Positions 1-8,495 of a DNA stretch of 64,000 nt are shown here, one piece after another (positions within the stretch are counted from its first letter, which is position 1; each line of letters starts with the position of its first letter). The position numbers and the translations under genes were made by a program. The DNA is from Brenneria goodwinii (GTDB lineage Bacteria > Pseudomonadota > Gammaproteobacteria > Enterobacterales > Enterobacteriaceae): the NCBI RefSeq assembly GCF_002291445.1, contig NZ_CP014137.1, forward strand, positions 4,402,001-4,466,000. Reading direction: 5' to 3'. A model generated the notes under the pieces. The model saw only the letters and a program-made list of their open reading frames with translations. It was not told where the DNA came from and searched no databases.

Positions 1-524
1 CCAACGCCAAGGTGGTGGATGATGTGATTGAGTTTATGCTCGGTCGCTTCCGCGCCTGGTATCAGGAAGAAGGTCATAGCGTGGATACCATTCAGGCGGT
101 GCTGGCGCGCCGTCCGACTCGCCCGGCGGATTTCGATGCCAGGGTGAAAGCGGTGAGCCACTTCCGTACGCTGGAGGCGTCTGCCGCACTGGCTGCGGCC
201 AATAAACGCGTTTCCAATATTCTGGCGAAATCCAGCGATACGCTGAAAGAGAACGTTGAAGCCGCTTTACTGAAAGATCCCGCGGAAATTACGCTGGCGA
301 CGCATCTGGTGGTACTGAACGACAAGCTGGAACCGCTATTTGCCGAGGGGCGTTATCAGGAAGCGTTGGTGGAGCTGGCTGCGCTGCGTGAGCCGGTTGA
401 CGCCTTCTTCGATCAGGTCATGGTGATGGCTGACGACGCGGCCGTGCGCGTTAATCGCCTGACGTTGCTCAATGCGTTGCGTAATCTGTTCCTGAAAGTG
501 GCGGATATTTCGCTGTTGCAGTAA
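1..524 (+). CDS. glyS: Glycyl-tRNA synthetase beta subunit, 3' part
   Basis: This is the carboxy-terminal part of the beta subunit of the tetrameric (alpha2beta2) glycyl-tRNA synthetase, which charges tRNA-Gly in the cytoplasm. The frame is open from base 3 and ends at the TAA at 522-524, so the start lies outside the window. The visible residues, from [13 protein letters not shown] to the end [10 protein letters not shown], match the helical DALR-type anticodon-binding end of bacterial GlyS as I know it from E. coli. The catalytic alpha subunit gene glyQ would be expected upstream, outside the window. No frameshift is visible in the part present. Confidence 0.95.
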   Translation, partial: NAKVVDDVIEFMLGRFRAWYQEEGHSVDTIQAVLARRPTRPADFDARVKAVSHFRTLEASAALAAANKRVSNILAKSSDTLKENVEAALLKDPAEITLATHLVVLNDKLEPLFAEGRYQEALVELAALREPVDAFFDQVMVMADDAAVRVNRLTLLNALRNLFLKVADISLLQ

Positions 525-526
525 TG

Positions 527-570
527 TTCGCGCGCGTCCTCTTCACGCCGAAGGGGGCGCGCGTTTCTGA
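527..570 (+). terminator. Possible glyS terminator
   Basis: A GC-rich imperfect hairpin (CGCGCG ... CGCGCG, with G-T pairs in between) starts just after the glyS stop and is followed by TTTCTGACGGTTTT. The T-run is poor, so this is a tentative call. Confidence 0.35.
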
Positions 571-854
571 CGGTTTTGCCTGTTCTTAACGGCCCGATTT
601 CTCCAATGCTATGCGATAACCGGGTTAATATCAGCGTATTTCCAACGTCTGAAGATTTGAATTATTTATGGCGTAATTAGCCTGGCGCTCGTTTTTATAT
701 TAATTATTTAACACATAAATATAAATTAAATATCATCCCATTAACGCAAGCCATTAATTAATACTTCATATTCTCAACATAGTGACAATTATTTTTTTAC
801 CTATATTAGTCATACCGTTAACGTTAATTATAACCTTAGATATCTTATTGTTTT

Positions 855-885
855 TATTCTATTTCATTTTTTGTGAAATAGAATA
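855..885. other. Perfect 12-bp inverted repeat in AT-rich intergenic DNA
   Basis: Between glyS and the alcohol dehydrogenase gene (525-1255) I see no convincing gene; the stretch is strongly AT-rich. It holds a perfect inverted repeat, TATTCTATTTCA (855-866) and TGAAATAGAATA (874-885), with a 7-base loop made mostly of T. This could be a regulator operator or a terminator-like hairpin. No family can be named. Confidence 0.5.
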
Positions 886-1060
886 AAGATCACAATTATC
901 CTGTAATGACAGGCTTATACTAAAAATAAACTCTGATTGTTACTGATGTGCCCAAACGTATAAGTAAAATAAATAACACCATGATTTTATTTATTATAGC
1001 AATGTCGATAGCTTCGCAAGTACAGACGGGCGGCGAACGGGTCATTCAGGAAAAGCGCGG

Positions 1061-1097
1061 CCAACGTACCTGCAACTTGAAAGATGAAGGGTATATT
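1061..1097. repeat. Dispersed intergenic repeat, half element
   Basis: CCAACGTACCTGCAACTTG followed by AAAGATGAAGGGTAT is the inverse of the end of the longer repeat at 7712-7822. It resembles a repeat family I recall from Pectobacterium, Dickeya and Brenneria intergenic regions. Only one end of the element is recognisable here. Confidence 0.6.
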
Positions 1098-1255
1098 AAT
1101 TTCTTGATTACTAGACAGAGGAATAGTCCTGTTGTTGGTCAGGTAGGACAAAAAAGAATGAAATAATAACCGGGGTATTTGAACCGATAGCGCCATGACT
1201 CTCTGTCTGCTGTAGAACTATTTATATAGCTTATTATCAATTACAGGAGTTCATT

Positions 1256-2401
1256 ATGAGTGCGATTAACTTTTCTATCCCGCGTGATATCACCTATGGT
1301 GAAAATGCGATGGCGCGGCTTGCTACCTTAAGGGGTAGCCGGGCGGCGATTGTCACCGGCGGCAGCTCGATGAAGCGGCATGGCTTTCTGGCCCAGGCCG
1401 AACAATTGCTCAATCAGGCGGGGATGGAGTGCCTGCTGATTGATAATGTTGAGCCCAACCCCTCGGTGGCGACGGTACAGCGCGGCGCCAAAGCGATGCT
1501 TGAATTCCAGCCGGACTGGATTGTGGCGATTGGCGGCGGATCCGCTATCGACGCGGCGAAAGTCATGTGGTGTTTCTATGAGCATCCGCATCTTAAGCTA
1601 GAGGATATCCTGCCCGTCGGTTCCATGCCGCCGCTGCGCAACAAGGCCAAATTTGTGGCGATCCCTTCCACCAGCGGCTCGGCTTCGGAAATCACCGCCT
1701 TTTCCGTGATTACCGATACGGAAAGCCATATTAAATACCCGATCGTTGCCTCAGATATGGTGCCGGACATCGCTATCCTCGATCCGGCCATTCCGGCAAC
1801 CTGTCCGCCGCACATTACGGCGCATTCGGGCATGGATGTGTTGACCCATGCGCTGGAAGCCTACGTGTCCACCGCCGCTACCTCGTTTACCGACCCTTAT
1901 GCGCTGGAAGCCATCCGGCTGGTATTTGAGAATCTGGAGACGGCCTACCTTTCACCGGATAACATGCAGGCGCGCTACCACATGCACAACGCTTCTGCGC
2001 TGGCGGGTATTGCGTTTACCAACGCCTCTCTGGGCATCATCCATTCGCTGGCGCATAAGATTGGCGGCGAGTTCGGCGTAACGCACGGTCTGGCCAACGC
2101 GATAATGCTGCCTTACGTGATTCAGTTTAACCGTCACTGGACCAATAAATATCAACAGATCGAAAAACGCTTTGGCATTATCAATCTGCCCGAAGCCATT
2201 CGGGATCTGAACCATCGGTTAAACATTCCCGATACGTTCCGCGAGTGCGATGAAGTGGATTTCAGTGAAGATAAATTCATGAAGGTGCTTGACCGCATGA
2301 GCCAGAATGCGCTGGACGATCCTTGTACGTTGACTAACCCCGGCGATCCGAAAGTGGAAGATATGAAGGAGCTGTATACCGTTTCCTACTACGGAAAGTG
2401 A
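1256..2401 (+). CDS. Iron-containing alcohol dehydrogenase
   Basis: A 381-residue group III (iron-activated) alcohol dehydrogenase, which interconverts a primary alcohol and its aldehyde with NAD(P)H in the cytoplasm. The nucleotide-binding GGGS is at residues 93-96. The metal ligands expected for the family are Asp194, His198, His263 and His277, within GMDVLTHALEAY, IIHSLAH and VTHGLANA. Length fits the family. The ATG has a good ribosome site (CAGGAG) 5-8 bases upstream. It stands alone, with a terminator after it and AT-rich DNA before it. It is a relative of E. coli YiaY and the C-terminal half of AdhE, but sequence alone does not fix the substrate. Confidence 0.9.
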   Translation: MSAINFSIPRDITYGENAMARLATLRGSRAAIVTGGSSMKRHGFLAQAEQLLNQAGMECLLIDNVEPNPSVATVQRGAKAMLEFQPDWIVAIGGGSAIDAAKVMWCFYEHPHLKLEDILPVGSMPPLRNKAKFVAIPSTSGSASEITAFSVITDTESHIKYPIVASDMVPDIAILDPAIPATCPPHITAHSGMDVLTHALEAYVSTAATSFTDPYALEAIRLVFENLETAYLSPDNMQARYHMHNASALAGIAFTNASLGIIHSLAHKIGGEFGVTHGLANAIMLPYVIQFNRHWTNKYQQIEKRFGIINLPEAIRDLNHRLNIPDTFRECDEVDFSEDKFMKVLDRMSQNALDDPCTLTNPGDPKVEDMKELYTVSYYGK

Positions 2402-2417
2402 TCAGCTAACGTTAGCG

Positions 2418-2452
2418 TCCGGGGTCGGGGCGGCCGATCCCGGATGTTTTTT
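2418..2452 (+). terminator. Rho-independent terminator of the alcohol dehydrogenase gene
   Basis: TCCGGGGTCGG (2418-2428) pairs with CCGATCCCGGA (2434-2444) and is followed by TGTTTTTTTA. It lies 17 bases after the stop codon. A short palindrome GCTAACGTTAGC precedes it. Confidence 0.8.
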
Positions 2453-2725
2453 TATGATTTTGTTTTTTCGCCCGGTCTTATCAAACTGATTCTACTATGC
2501 TTACTGTCATGCCCTTCACCTTCAGGCTGCCGCCGCGCCGGCTTCATTGCCCGTTTGCAGCGCGGCAAGCGGCGTGCAAACTGCGCCAGGCCGATTCTCT
2601 TATCCTTATCGCGGGTTTACTGGGGCGTTTAGCCGCTGCCTGGGGACTTTGAGAACGATAGGGTAGAGATGCATGACGCTAACAAAAAATCACTGATTGA
2701 GAATCAGCTACAACAGGGGGATGGA

Positions 2726-3442
2726 ATGAAAGGATGGATGGAATATCGCTCACGCTGGCTATTGCCGGTACTGATGTTCTTTATGGCGTTGCAGCTTACC
2801 GCATGTGGCGATTCTGAAGCCGACCAACGCAAAGCGTTTATTGATTTTCTACAAACGGTCCATCTGCAACAAGATGGGAAACTTCCTGCGCTGAGCGAAG
2901 AGCAAAAGACGAAATTCGGGCCTTTTGCTGATGATTACGCGATTTTAACTACATTTTCTCAACAGTTAAATCAAGCGGTGGCAGGAAGCCTGACGCCGAT
3001 GCTGACCCAGGTTTCCCAGATTCGCGTACCGCAGGATTATCTGTTGCAGCGCGACAATCTTCGCCAGTCCATCGGGGCGATAAATCAGCTGGGGCAGCAG
3101 ATTCAGGAGGCGAAGGCGCAGGCGGATAACGCCCTGCGTATGCGCAAGCAGCCGGAAGAGTTACAGGTTATTTACGGGCGGCTGTATGCGCAAGTCGTTA
3201 CCCAGCCGACCAACGTACTGCTGCCCACTATTCCCAGCGCGCTCTCGTTTATACAAAGCCTGATTCAGGTGGGGGATTACCTTGAAGCGCAGGGCAATCA
3301 GGCGGTTTTTAACGGCAACTCGGTGCAGTTTCCGACGCAGCAGCAGGTTGCGCAATACAACAGCATGGTGTCGGGGTTGGCTATCCAACAGCAGAATCTG
3401 ATGAATGCGCTGAAACCTCTTAACGGCTCCGCCAACCGATAG
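2726..3442 (+). CDS. yiaF: YiaF-type lipoprotein (DUF3053)
   Basis: A predicted lipoprotein of about 238 residues, homologous to E. coli YiaF (DUF3053); its function is unknown. The N-terminus is basic, then hydrophobic (WLLPVLMFFMALQ), and ends in a lipobox LTAC, so it should be lipidated and anchored on the periplasmic side. The motif DQRKAFIDFLQ straight after the Cys is a family hallmark. An earlier in-frame ATG at 2669 would add 19 residues. I chose 2726 because GGGGG sits a few bases upstream and the signal peptide then has normal length. It is probably monocistronic and precedes the mannitol promoter. Confidence 0.85.
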   Translation: MKGWMEYRSRWLLPVLMFFMALQLTACGDSEADQRKAFIDFLQTVHLQQDGKLPALSEEQKTKFGPFADDYAILTTFSQQLNQAVAGSLTPMLTQVSQIRVPQDYLLQRDNLRQSIGAINQLGQQIQEAKAQADNALRMRKQPEELQVIYGRLYAQVVTQPTNVLLPTIPSALSFIQSLIQVGDYLEAQGNQAVFNGNSVQFPTQQQVAQYNSMVSGLAIQQQNLMNALKPLNGSANR

Positions 3443-3485
3443 TGATGTTCCGTTCTCGCGAATCGGCGTCAAATCAAAAATAAAT

Positions 3486-3652
3486 TGTGATTCAACTCTC
3501 ATAAATGGAATAAATGAATGTTGCGGATATGTGATATGCATCACATGTCCGCAGACTGTTCCTGCCTAAATTTTGTTCAATTTCCCTATTTTTGTGAACC
3601 ACATCACTCATTTGTGACCTTCCTGTAGGTTGAATGTGTGATTTTTGTCACA
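3486..3652 (+). promoter_or_regulatory. Cluster of CRP sites upstream of mtlA
   Basis: Four sites fit TGTGA-N6-TCACA. They are TGTGATATGCATCACA at 3530-3545 (perfect), TGTGA-TTTTTG-TCACA at 3637-3652 (perfect arms), TGTGA-ACCACA-TCACT at 3593-3608 and TGTGA-TTCAAC-TCTCA at 3486-3501. E. coli mtlA is also controlled by several cAMP-CRP sites, so catabolite control of the mannitol operon is expected. The 350-base gap between yiaF and mtlA holds no gene. Confidence 0.85.
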
Positions 3653-3792
3653 AAACCTCTCCTGATTGCTAAGCGAAAACAGAGTGCTAGAGTCCGATCT
3701 GCATACGGGAATGCGGACGGATATTGGTCACTCCGCTCACGATAAAAATCACGCGCTCTCATCGTCAGCGCGCTCAATAGGAGTGTGTTTTT

Positions 3793-5715
3793 ATGCTTTC
3801 ACCAGATATCAAGATCAAAGTTCAGAACTTTGGTCGCTTTCTTAGCAACATGGTGATGCCCAACATCGGCGCATTTATCGCCTGGGGTATTATTACCGCG
3901 TTGTTTATTCCCACCGGTTGGTTGCCTAACGAGACGCTGGCGAAACTGGTTGGGCCAATGATCTCTTACCTGCTGCCGTTGCTGATTGGCTATACCGGTG
4001 GTCGCCTGGTGTTTGGCGAACGTGGGGGCGTGGTTGGCGCGATCACCACAATGGGGGTGATCGCCGGGACCGATATCCCGATGTTCATGGGGGCGATGAT
4101 TGCCGGCCCGTTGGGCGGCTGGGCCATTAAGCGCTTCGATCGCCTGGTTGACGGCAAAATAAAAAGCGGCTTTGAAATGCTGGTCAACAACTTCTCTGCC
4201 GGTATTATCGGCATGCTGTTGGCGATCCTATCATTCCTGGCTATCGGCCCGTTGGTTGAACTCTTCTCACAGGCGCTGGCCGCCGGTGTGAACGTGATGG
4301 TGCGCAATGGCCTGCTGCCGCTCACCTCTATTTTCGTCGAACCGGCAAAAATTCTGTTCCTGAACAATGCGATTAACCACGGTATCTTCTCGCCGCTGGG
4401 TATTCAGCAGGCGACTGAAACCGGGAAATCGATCTTCTTCCTGATTGAAGCCAACCCCGGCCCCGGTCTGGGCGTACTGATCGCCTATATGTTTTTTGGC
4501 CGCGGTAATGCCAAAGAGTCTGCGCCGGGGGCGGCGATTATCCACTTCTTCGGCGGGATCCACGAAATCTACTTCCCTTACGTGCTGATGAATCCGCGCC
4601 TGATTATTGCCGTTATCCTCGGTGGGATGACCGGTGTGTTTACCCTCGGCTTGCTGAATGGCGGTTTGATTTCTCCGGCGTCTCCGGGATCGATTCTGGC
4701 CGTGCTGGCTATGACGCCAAAAGGCGCCTACTTCGCCAATATTACGGCGATTGTGGCGGCATTTGCCGTGTCCTTCGTGGTTTCCGTCATTTTGCTGAAG
4801 AGCACGAAAAACAAAACCGAGGACGATCTTGGCGACGCGACTCGCCGCATGCAGGAGATGAAATCGTCAGCCAAAGGCGGCGATCGTGCCGCTGCAGGCG
4901 TCAGCGGCGATCTGAGCACCGTGCGCAAAATCATCGTGGCCTGTGACGCCGGTATGGGGTCCAGCGCCATGGGGGCCGGCGTGCTGCGCAAGAAAGTGCA
5001 GGATGCCGGGCTGAAAAACGTTTCCGTAACCAACAGCGCCATCAATAACCTGCCGGAAGATGTCGATCTGGTGATAACCCACCGTGACCTGACCGAACGC
5101 GCGCTGCGTCATGCGCCGCAGGCACAACATATCTCGCTGACCAACTTCCTTGACAGCCAGCTGTATAGCGATCTGGTCGCGCGTCTTGTCGCTGCGCAGG
5201 GACAAGGCAGCGCCTCTCCGGCGCCGGTTGTCGCGGCCGCCAAATCGGATGTTGCCGAAGAAGGGGCGAAGCTGTTCCAACTGAGCGCCGCCAATGTCTT
5301 CCTTAATCAGCATGCGGACACCAAAGAACAGGCTATTCGTTTCGCCGGTGAACAACTGGTGAAAGGGGGCTATGTCGAGCCGGCCTATGTCGAGGCCATG
5401 CTGGAGCGTGAAAAACTGACGTCAACCTATCTGGGTGAATCCATCGCGGTGCCGCATGGGACGATCGAAGCGAAAGACCAGGTGCTGAAAACCGGCGTGG
5501 TCTTCTGCCAGTTCCCTGACGGCGTGCGCTTTGGCGAGAGCGACGATGACGTTGCTCGCCTGGTCATCGGTATTGCCGCCCGTAATAACGAACATATTCA
5601 GGTCATTACCAGCCTGACGAACGCGCTGGATGACGAATCGGTAATTGAACGTCTGGCCCATACCCAGAACGTACAGGATGTGCTCGATCTGTTGTCGGGC
5701 AAAAAGAGCGCCTGA
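3793..5715 (+). CDS. mtlA: Mannitol-specific PTS enzyme IICBA
   Basis: This 640-residue inner-membrane permease imports D-mannitol and phosphorylates it to mannitol 1-phosphate. The order is an N-terminal membrane IIC domain (about residues 1-340, with the loop GGIHEIYFPYVLMNP), a IIB domain with phosphocysteine Cys384 in VACDAGMGSS, a linker rich in Ala and Pro, and a IIA domain with phosphohistidine His555 in SIAVPHGT. Both phospho-acceptor residues are present and the length matches E. coli MtlA. The ribosome site AATAGGAGTG precedes the ATG. It is the first gene of mtlA-mtlD-mtlR, behind the CRP-site cluster. Confidence 0.98.
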   Translation: MLSPDIKIKVQNFGRFLSNMVMPNIGAFIAWGIITALFIPTGWLPNETLAKLVGPMISYLLPLLIGYTGGRLVFGERGGVVGAITTMGVIAGTDIPMFMGAMIAGPLGGWAIKRFDRLVDGKIKSGFEMLVNNFSAGIIGMLLAILSFLAIGPLVELFSQALAAGVNVMVRNGLLPLTSIFVEPAKILFLNNAINHGIFSPLGIQQATETGKSIFFLIEANPGPGLGVLIAYMFFGRGNAKESAPGAAIIHFFGGIHEIYFPYVLMNPRLIIAVILGGMTGVFTLGLLNGGLISPASPGSILAVLAMTPKGAYFANITAIVAAFAVSFVVSVILLKSTKNKTEDDLGDATRRMQEMKSSAKGGDRAAAGVSGDLSTVRKIIVACDAGMGSSAMGAGVLRKKVQDAGLKNVSVTNSAINNLPEDVDLVITHRDLTERALRHAPQAQHISLTNFLDSQLYSDLVARLVAAQGQGSASPAPVVAAAKSDVAEEGAKLFQLSAANVFLNQHADTKEQAIRFAGEQLVKGGYVEPAYVEAMLEREKLTSTYLGESIAVPHGTIEAKDQVLKTGVVFCQFPDGVRFGESDDDVARLVIGIAARNNEHIQVITSLTNALDDESVIERLAHTQNVQDVLDLLSGKKSA

Positions 5716-5779
5716 AACCACGGCGATGCCGCCCTGGCGGGCGGCCTCTTTTCTGAATGTTGTTTTAAAAGGGTAAAGC

Positions 5780-6931
5780 ATGATGAAAGCATTACATTTT
5801 GGTGCCGGTAATATCGGCCGGGGATTCATCGGTAAACTGTTGGCTGACGCCAATGTCGAACTGACTTTTGCCGACGTCAATCAGCAACTGCTGGATGCGC
5901 TGAACAGCCGCAAAAGCTATCAGGTTCGCATCGTGGGAGAGCAAACGCGTCTTGATACCGTCAATAACGTCAGCGCCGTTCACAGCGGCAGCCCGGAAGC
6001 GATTGCGCTGATTGCCGACGTCGATCTGGTCACGACGGCGGTCGGGCCGCAAATTTTGGAAAAGATCGCCGGCACGATCGCGCAGGGGCTGGTGAAGCGT
6101 CATGCCAACGGCAATGTGCAGCCGCTGAATATTATCGCCTGTGAAAATATGGTGCGCGGCACCAGTCAGCTCAAGCAGCATGTGCTGAAACTGCTGCCGG
6201 CCGCCCAGCAGCAGTGGGCGGCGGAACATGTGGGATTCGTCGATTCCGCCGTTGACCGCATCGTGCCACCTTCCGAAGCCGGCGACAGCGACGTGCTGGC
6301 CGTGACGGTGGAAACCTTCAGCGAATGGATCGTCGATCAAACGCAGTTCAAGGGTACGCCTCCGGCTATTCCCGGTATGGAGCTGACCGATAATCTGATG
6401 GCGTTCGTTGAACGCAAACTGTTTACGCTCAACACCGGTCATGCCATTACCGCTTATCTGGGTCAGCAGGCCAAACATCAGACGATCCGTGACGCCATCC
6501 TCGACCAGAAAGTTCGCGCGGTGGTGAAAGGGGCGATGGAGGAGAGTGGCGCGGTATTGATTAAACGCTATGGCTTTGACCCTGCGAAACATGCCGCGTA
6601 CATCAATAAGATCCTCAGCCGTTTTGAAAACCCCTATCTGCACGATGACGTTGAGCGTGTGGGCCGTCAGCCATTGCGTAAACTGAGCGCCGGCGACCGG
6701 CTGATTAAGCCGCTGCTGGGGACGCTGGAGTACCAACTGCCGCATGATAATTTGATTATCGGCATTGCGGCGGCGATGCATTTCCGCAGCGAGCAGGATC
6801 CTCAGGCGCAGGAGCTGGCGGCATTATTGAAAAAATTGGGGCCGCAAGCGACACTGGCGCAGATTTCCGGCCTGGATGCCGAGAGTCAGGTTGTTGCCCA
6901 AGCGGTGAGCGCCTATAACGCCATGCAGTAA
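5780..6931 (+). CDS. mtlD: Mannitol-1-phosphate 5-dehydrogenase
   Basis: MtlD (about 383 residues) oxidises mannitol 1-phosphate to fructose 6-phosphate with NAD+, feeding the PTS product into glycolysis. The N-terminal NAD-binding motif reads [11 protein letters not shown]. The second domain contains the family stretch [14 protein letters not shown] with the catalytic Lys/His region. Two adjacent ATGs (5780 and 5783) are possible; E. coli MtlD starts at the equivalent of 5783. It lies 64 bases after mtlA, with a GC-rich hairpin (GCCGCC ... GGGCGGC) in the gap that may adjust expression between the two genes. Confidence 0.98.
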   Translation: MMKALHFGAGNIGRGFIGKLLADANVELTFADVNQQLLDALNSRKSYQVRIVGEQTRLDTVNNVSAVHSGSPEAIALIADVDLVTTAVGPQILEKIAGTIAQGLVKRHANGNVQPLNIIACENMVRGTSQLKQHVLKLLPAAQQQWAAEHVGFVDSAVDRIVPPSEAGDSDVLAVTVETFSEWIVDQTQFKGTPPAIPGMELTDNLMAFVERKLFTLNTGHAITAYLGQQAKHQTIRDAILDQKVRAVVKGAMEESGAVLIKRYGFDPAKHAAYINKILSRFENPYLHDDVERVGRQPLRKLSAGDRLIKPLLGTLEYQLPHDNLIIGIAAAMHFRSEQDPQAQELAALLKKLGPQATLAQISGLDAESQVVAQAVSAYNAMQ

Positions 6932-7065
6932 GCTGCGCATCGTGGCGCCAGGCAGATCATTTCCTCTTCTAGATCCTTGGGGGCGTTCAATACAGGTGAT
7001 GTCGGGCATAATCGGCATCACCCTTATCCGCCGGTAAATTCTATACCGGGGGGTGAGGAATATAT

Positions 7066-7623
7066 GTGCGGGTTAACGGTACGAGAGGGATGATGGAAGA
7101 AACACAGGCGTTTGAAAACCGGGTTCTTGAATCGCTGAATTCAGCAATCACGGTGCGCGATTTCATGCTCCGGGCCGTTGAACTGCTGGCTGAAGCGGTC
7201 AGTATTCTTATGTTGCAGGTGTTCCGCAAGGATGACTACGCCGTTAAATATGCGGTTGAACCGCTGATGACGGGAACCGGTCCGCTGGGGGATCTGTGCG
7301 TGCGTCTCAAGCTGATTTACGGATTAGGGATGATCAGCCGTAAAGAGTATGAGGACGCCGAATTGCTGATGGCGCTGGGCGAAGAATTATTGATCGACGA
7401 GCATGATTATCGCTTTACGGACGATGAAATCCTCGGCACGGTCGGCGAACTGCACTGCGTCAGTATTTTGCCTGCCGAACCGCCGCTTCCCGCCGGCGGG
7501 GATCCTGACGATACTTTGCTGGTTGGCATGCAGCAACAGCGTTATCAGCAGATGGTGCGCTCCACGTTGGTATTATCGCTTACGGAACTGATTTCCCGCA
7601 TTAGCTTGAAAAAAGCCTTTTAG
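7066..7623 (+). CDS. mtlR: Mannitol operon repressor
   Basis: About 185 residues, homologous to E. coli MtlR, which represses the mannitol operon. The family is helical and has no classical helix-turn-helix. Matches include TQAFENRVLE near the start, VFRKDDYAVKYAVEPL and the C-terminal LTELISRISLKKAF. I chose the GTG at 7066 because GTGAGG lies 8 bases upstream. Internal ATGs at 7090 and 7093 are alternatives with a crowded ribosome site. An imperfect hairpin (GGTGATGTCGG ... CGGCATCACC, 6995-7022) separates it from mtlD. Confidence 0.93.
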   Translation: MRVNGTRGMMEETQAFENRVLESLNSAITVRDFMLRAVELLAEAVSILMLQVFRKDDYAVKYAVEPLMTGTGPLGDLCVRLKLIYGLGMISRKEYEDAELLMALGEELLIDEHDYRFTDDEILGTVGELHCVSILPAEPPLPAGGDPDDTLLVGMQQQRYQQMVRSTLVLSLTELISRISLKKAF

Positions 7624-7711
7624 GCGGCGTTTCTATTTCCTTGTTCACTGCACCTGAAACACAGTTTAGTGTATGCTTGCCACGCATGGTTCTCCAACGT
7701 CAAGTAAGAAA

Positions 7712-7822
7712 GGTATACCCTTCATCTTTCAAGTCGCAGATACGTTGGCTGGTCAAATTCATTCCCGACAAATTTATCAATCGGTTGCCGCCATCCTGCA
7801 ACTCGAAATCTATTGGGTATAT
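7712..7822. repeat. Dispersed intergenic repeat with inverted ends
   Basis: The element starts TATACCCTTCATCTTTCAAG and ends CTCGAAATCTATTGGGTATA, so its termini are inverted (TATACCC / GGGTATA), with about 70 bases between. It sits just upstream of yibL and may carry or disturb its promoter. Partial copies occur at 1061-1097 and, more decayed, at 34112-34161. Confidence 0.75.
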
Positions 7823-7837
7823 ACAGGTTTATACGTT

Positions 7838-8200
7838 ATGAAAGAGCAGGAAAAAACAGAAATTAAACGTCTTAGCGATCAATTGGATAAGTTGAATCGT
7901 AAGCAAGCCACCCTGCTTGCGCAGGGCGATGCCGAAGCGATAGCCCTTAATGCGGCGGCATGCGAGAAGCTGGCGGCGGAAATTGAGCGTCTGCGCGATG
8001 TGAGAGAGCAAAAGCTCAGTCAGGAAGCGCAAAAACTGTCCCGCTTGCCTTTCAGCCGCGTGATTACCAAAAAAGAGCAAGCCAATCTGGGCGGGTTGAA
8101 GAAAAGCGTACGCGGATTGGTGGTGGTGCATCCCATGACGGCGCTGGGGCGTGAAATGGGGTTAAAAGAGATGACGGGCTACGCGCCCAAGGAATTTTAA
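7838..8200 (+). CDS. yibL: YibL family ribosome-associated protein
   Basis: A 120-residue, highly charged, mostly helical protein homologous to E. coli YibL (DUF2810), reported to associate with ribosomes. The start [17 protein letters not shown] matches the E. coli N-terminus, so the upstream in-frame extension to 7673 is rejected: it only translates the repeat. The C-terminal block [20 protein letters not shown] is the conserved family core. It follows mtlR, as in E. coli, but the repeat element in the gap suggests separate transcription. Confidence 0.92.
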   Translation: MKEQEKTEIKRLSDQLDKLNRKQATLLAQGDAEAIALNAAACEKLAAEIERLRDVREQKLSQEAQKLSRLPFSRVITKKEQANLGGLKKSVRGLVVVHPMTALGREMGLKEMTGYAPKEF

Positions 8201-8243
8201 GCCGGCGGCCCAATGCTGATTAACGCCGTATCGGCCAACGACG

Positions 8244-8492
8244 CCCGTCATCCCCGCGGCAGTAAGCGGGGATCTCCTACTGAAACCGTAAACAGCCATT
8301 GACAGATTCCCGGTTACTCGCCCCATCCCCGGGGCTCGCCCTTCGGGCCGCCGCAAGCGGCGTTCAAAAACATTCCCGATGTTTTTGTGCGCGGGAATGA
8401 CGAGAGTGAGAGTCAGCCGGAAGAAAGCGACTTGACGACAGAGGCTCAACACAGTCTCTGCGATAAAATATATCCCGTCATCCCCGCGGCAG
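8244..8492. repeat. Intergenic repeat region with two identical 19-mers
   Basis: The gap between yibL and the chemoreceptor (8201-8495) has no gene. It holds two identical direct copies of CCCGTCATCCCCGCGGCAG (8244-8262 and 8474-8492). Between them are short inverted pieces, such as AAAAACATTCCCGATGTTTTTGTG. These resemble the GTCATxCCCGCG repeats common in proteobacterial intergenic DNA; a related copy is at 14498-14524. Confidence 0.6.
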
Positions 8493-8495
8493 ACA

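Noticed and set aside
948..1166. A 72-codon plus-strand frame upstream of the alcohol dehydrogenase gene
   Set aside because: It runs across the dispersed repeat, has no good ribosome site and no recognisable protein features.
5792..6781. A long minus-strand frame (329 codons) opposite mtlD
   Set aside because: It is the antisense shadow of the well-supported mtlD gene; the composition reflects mtlD codons.
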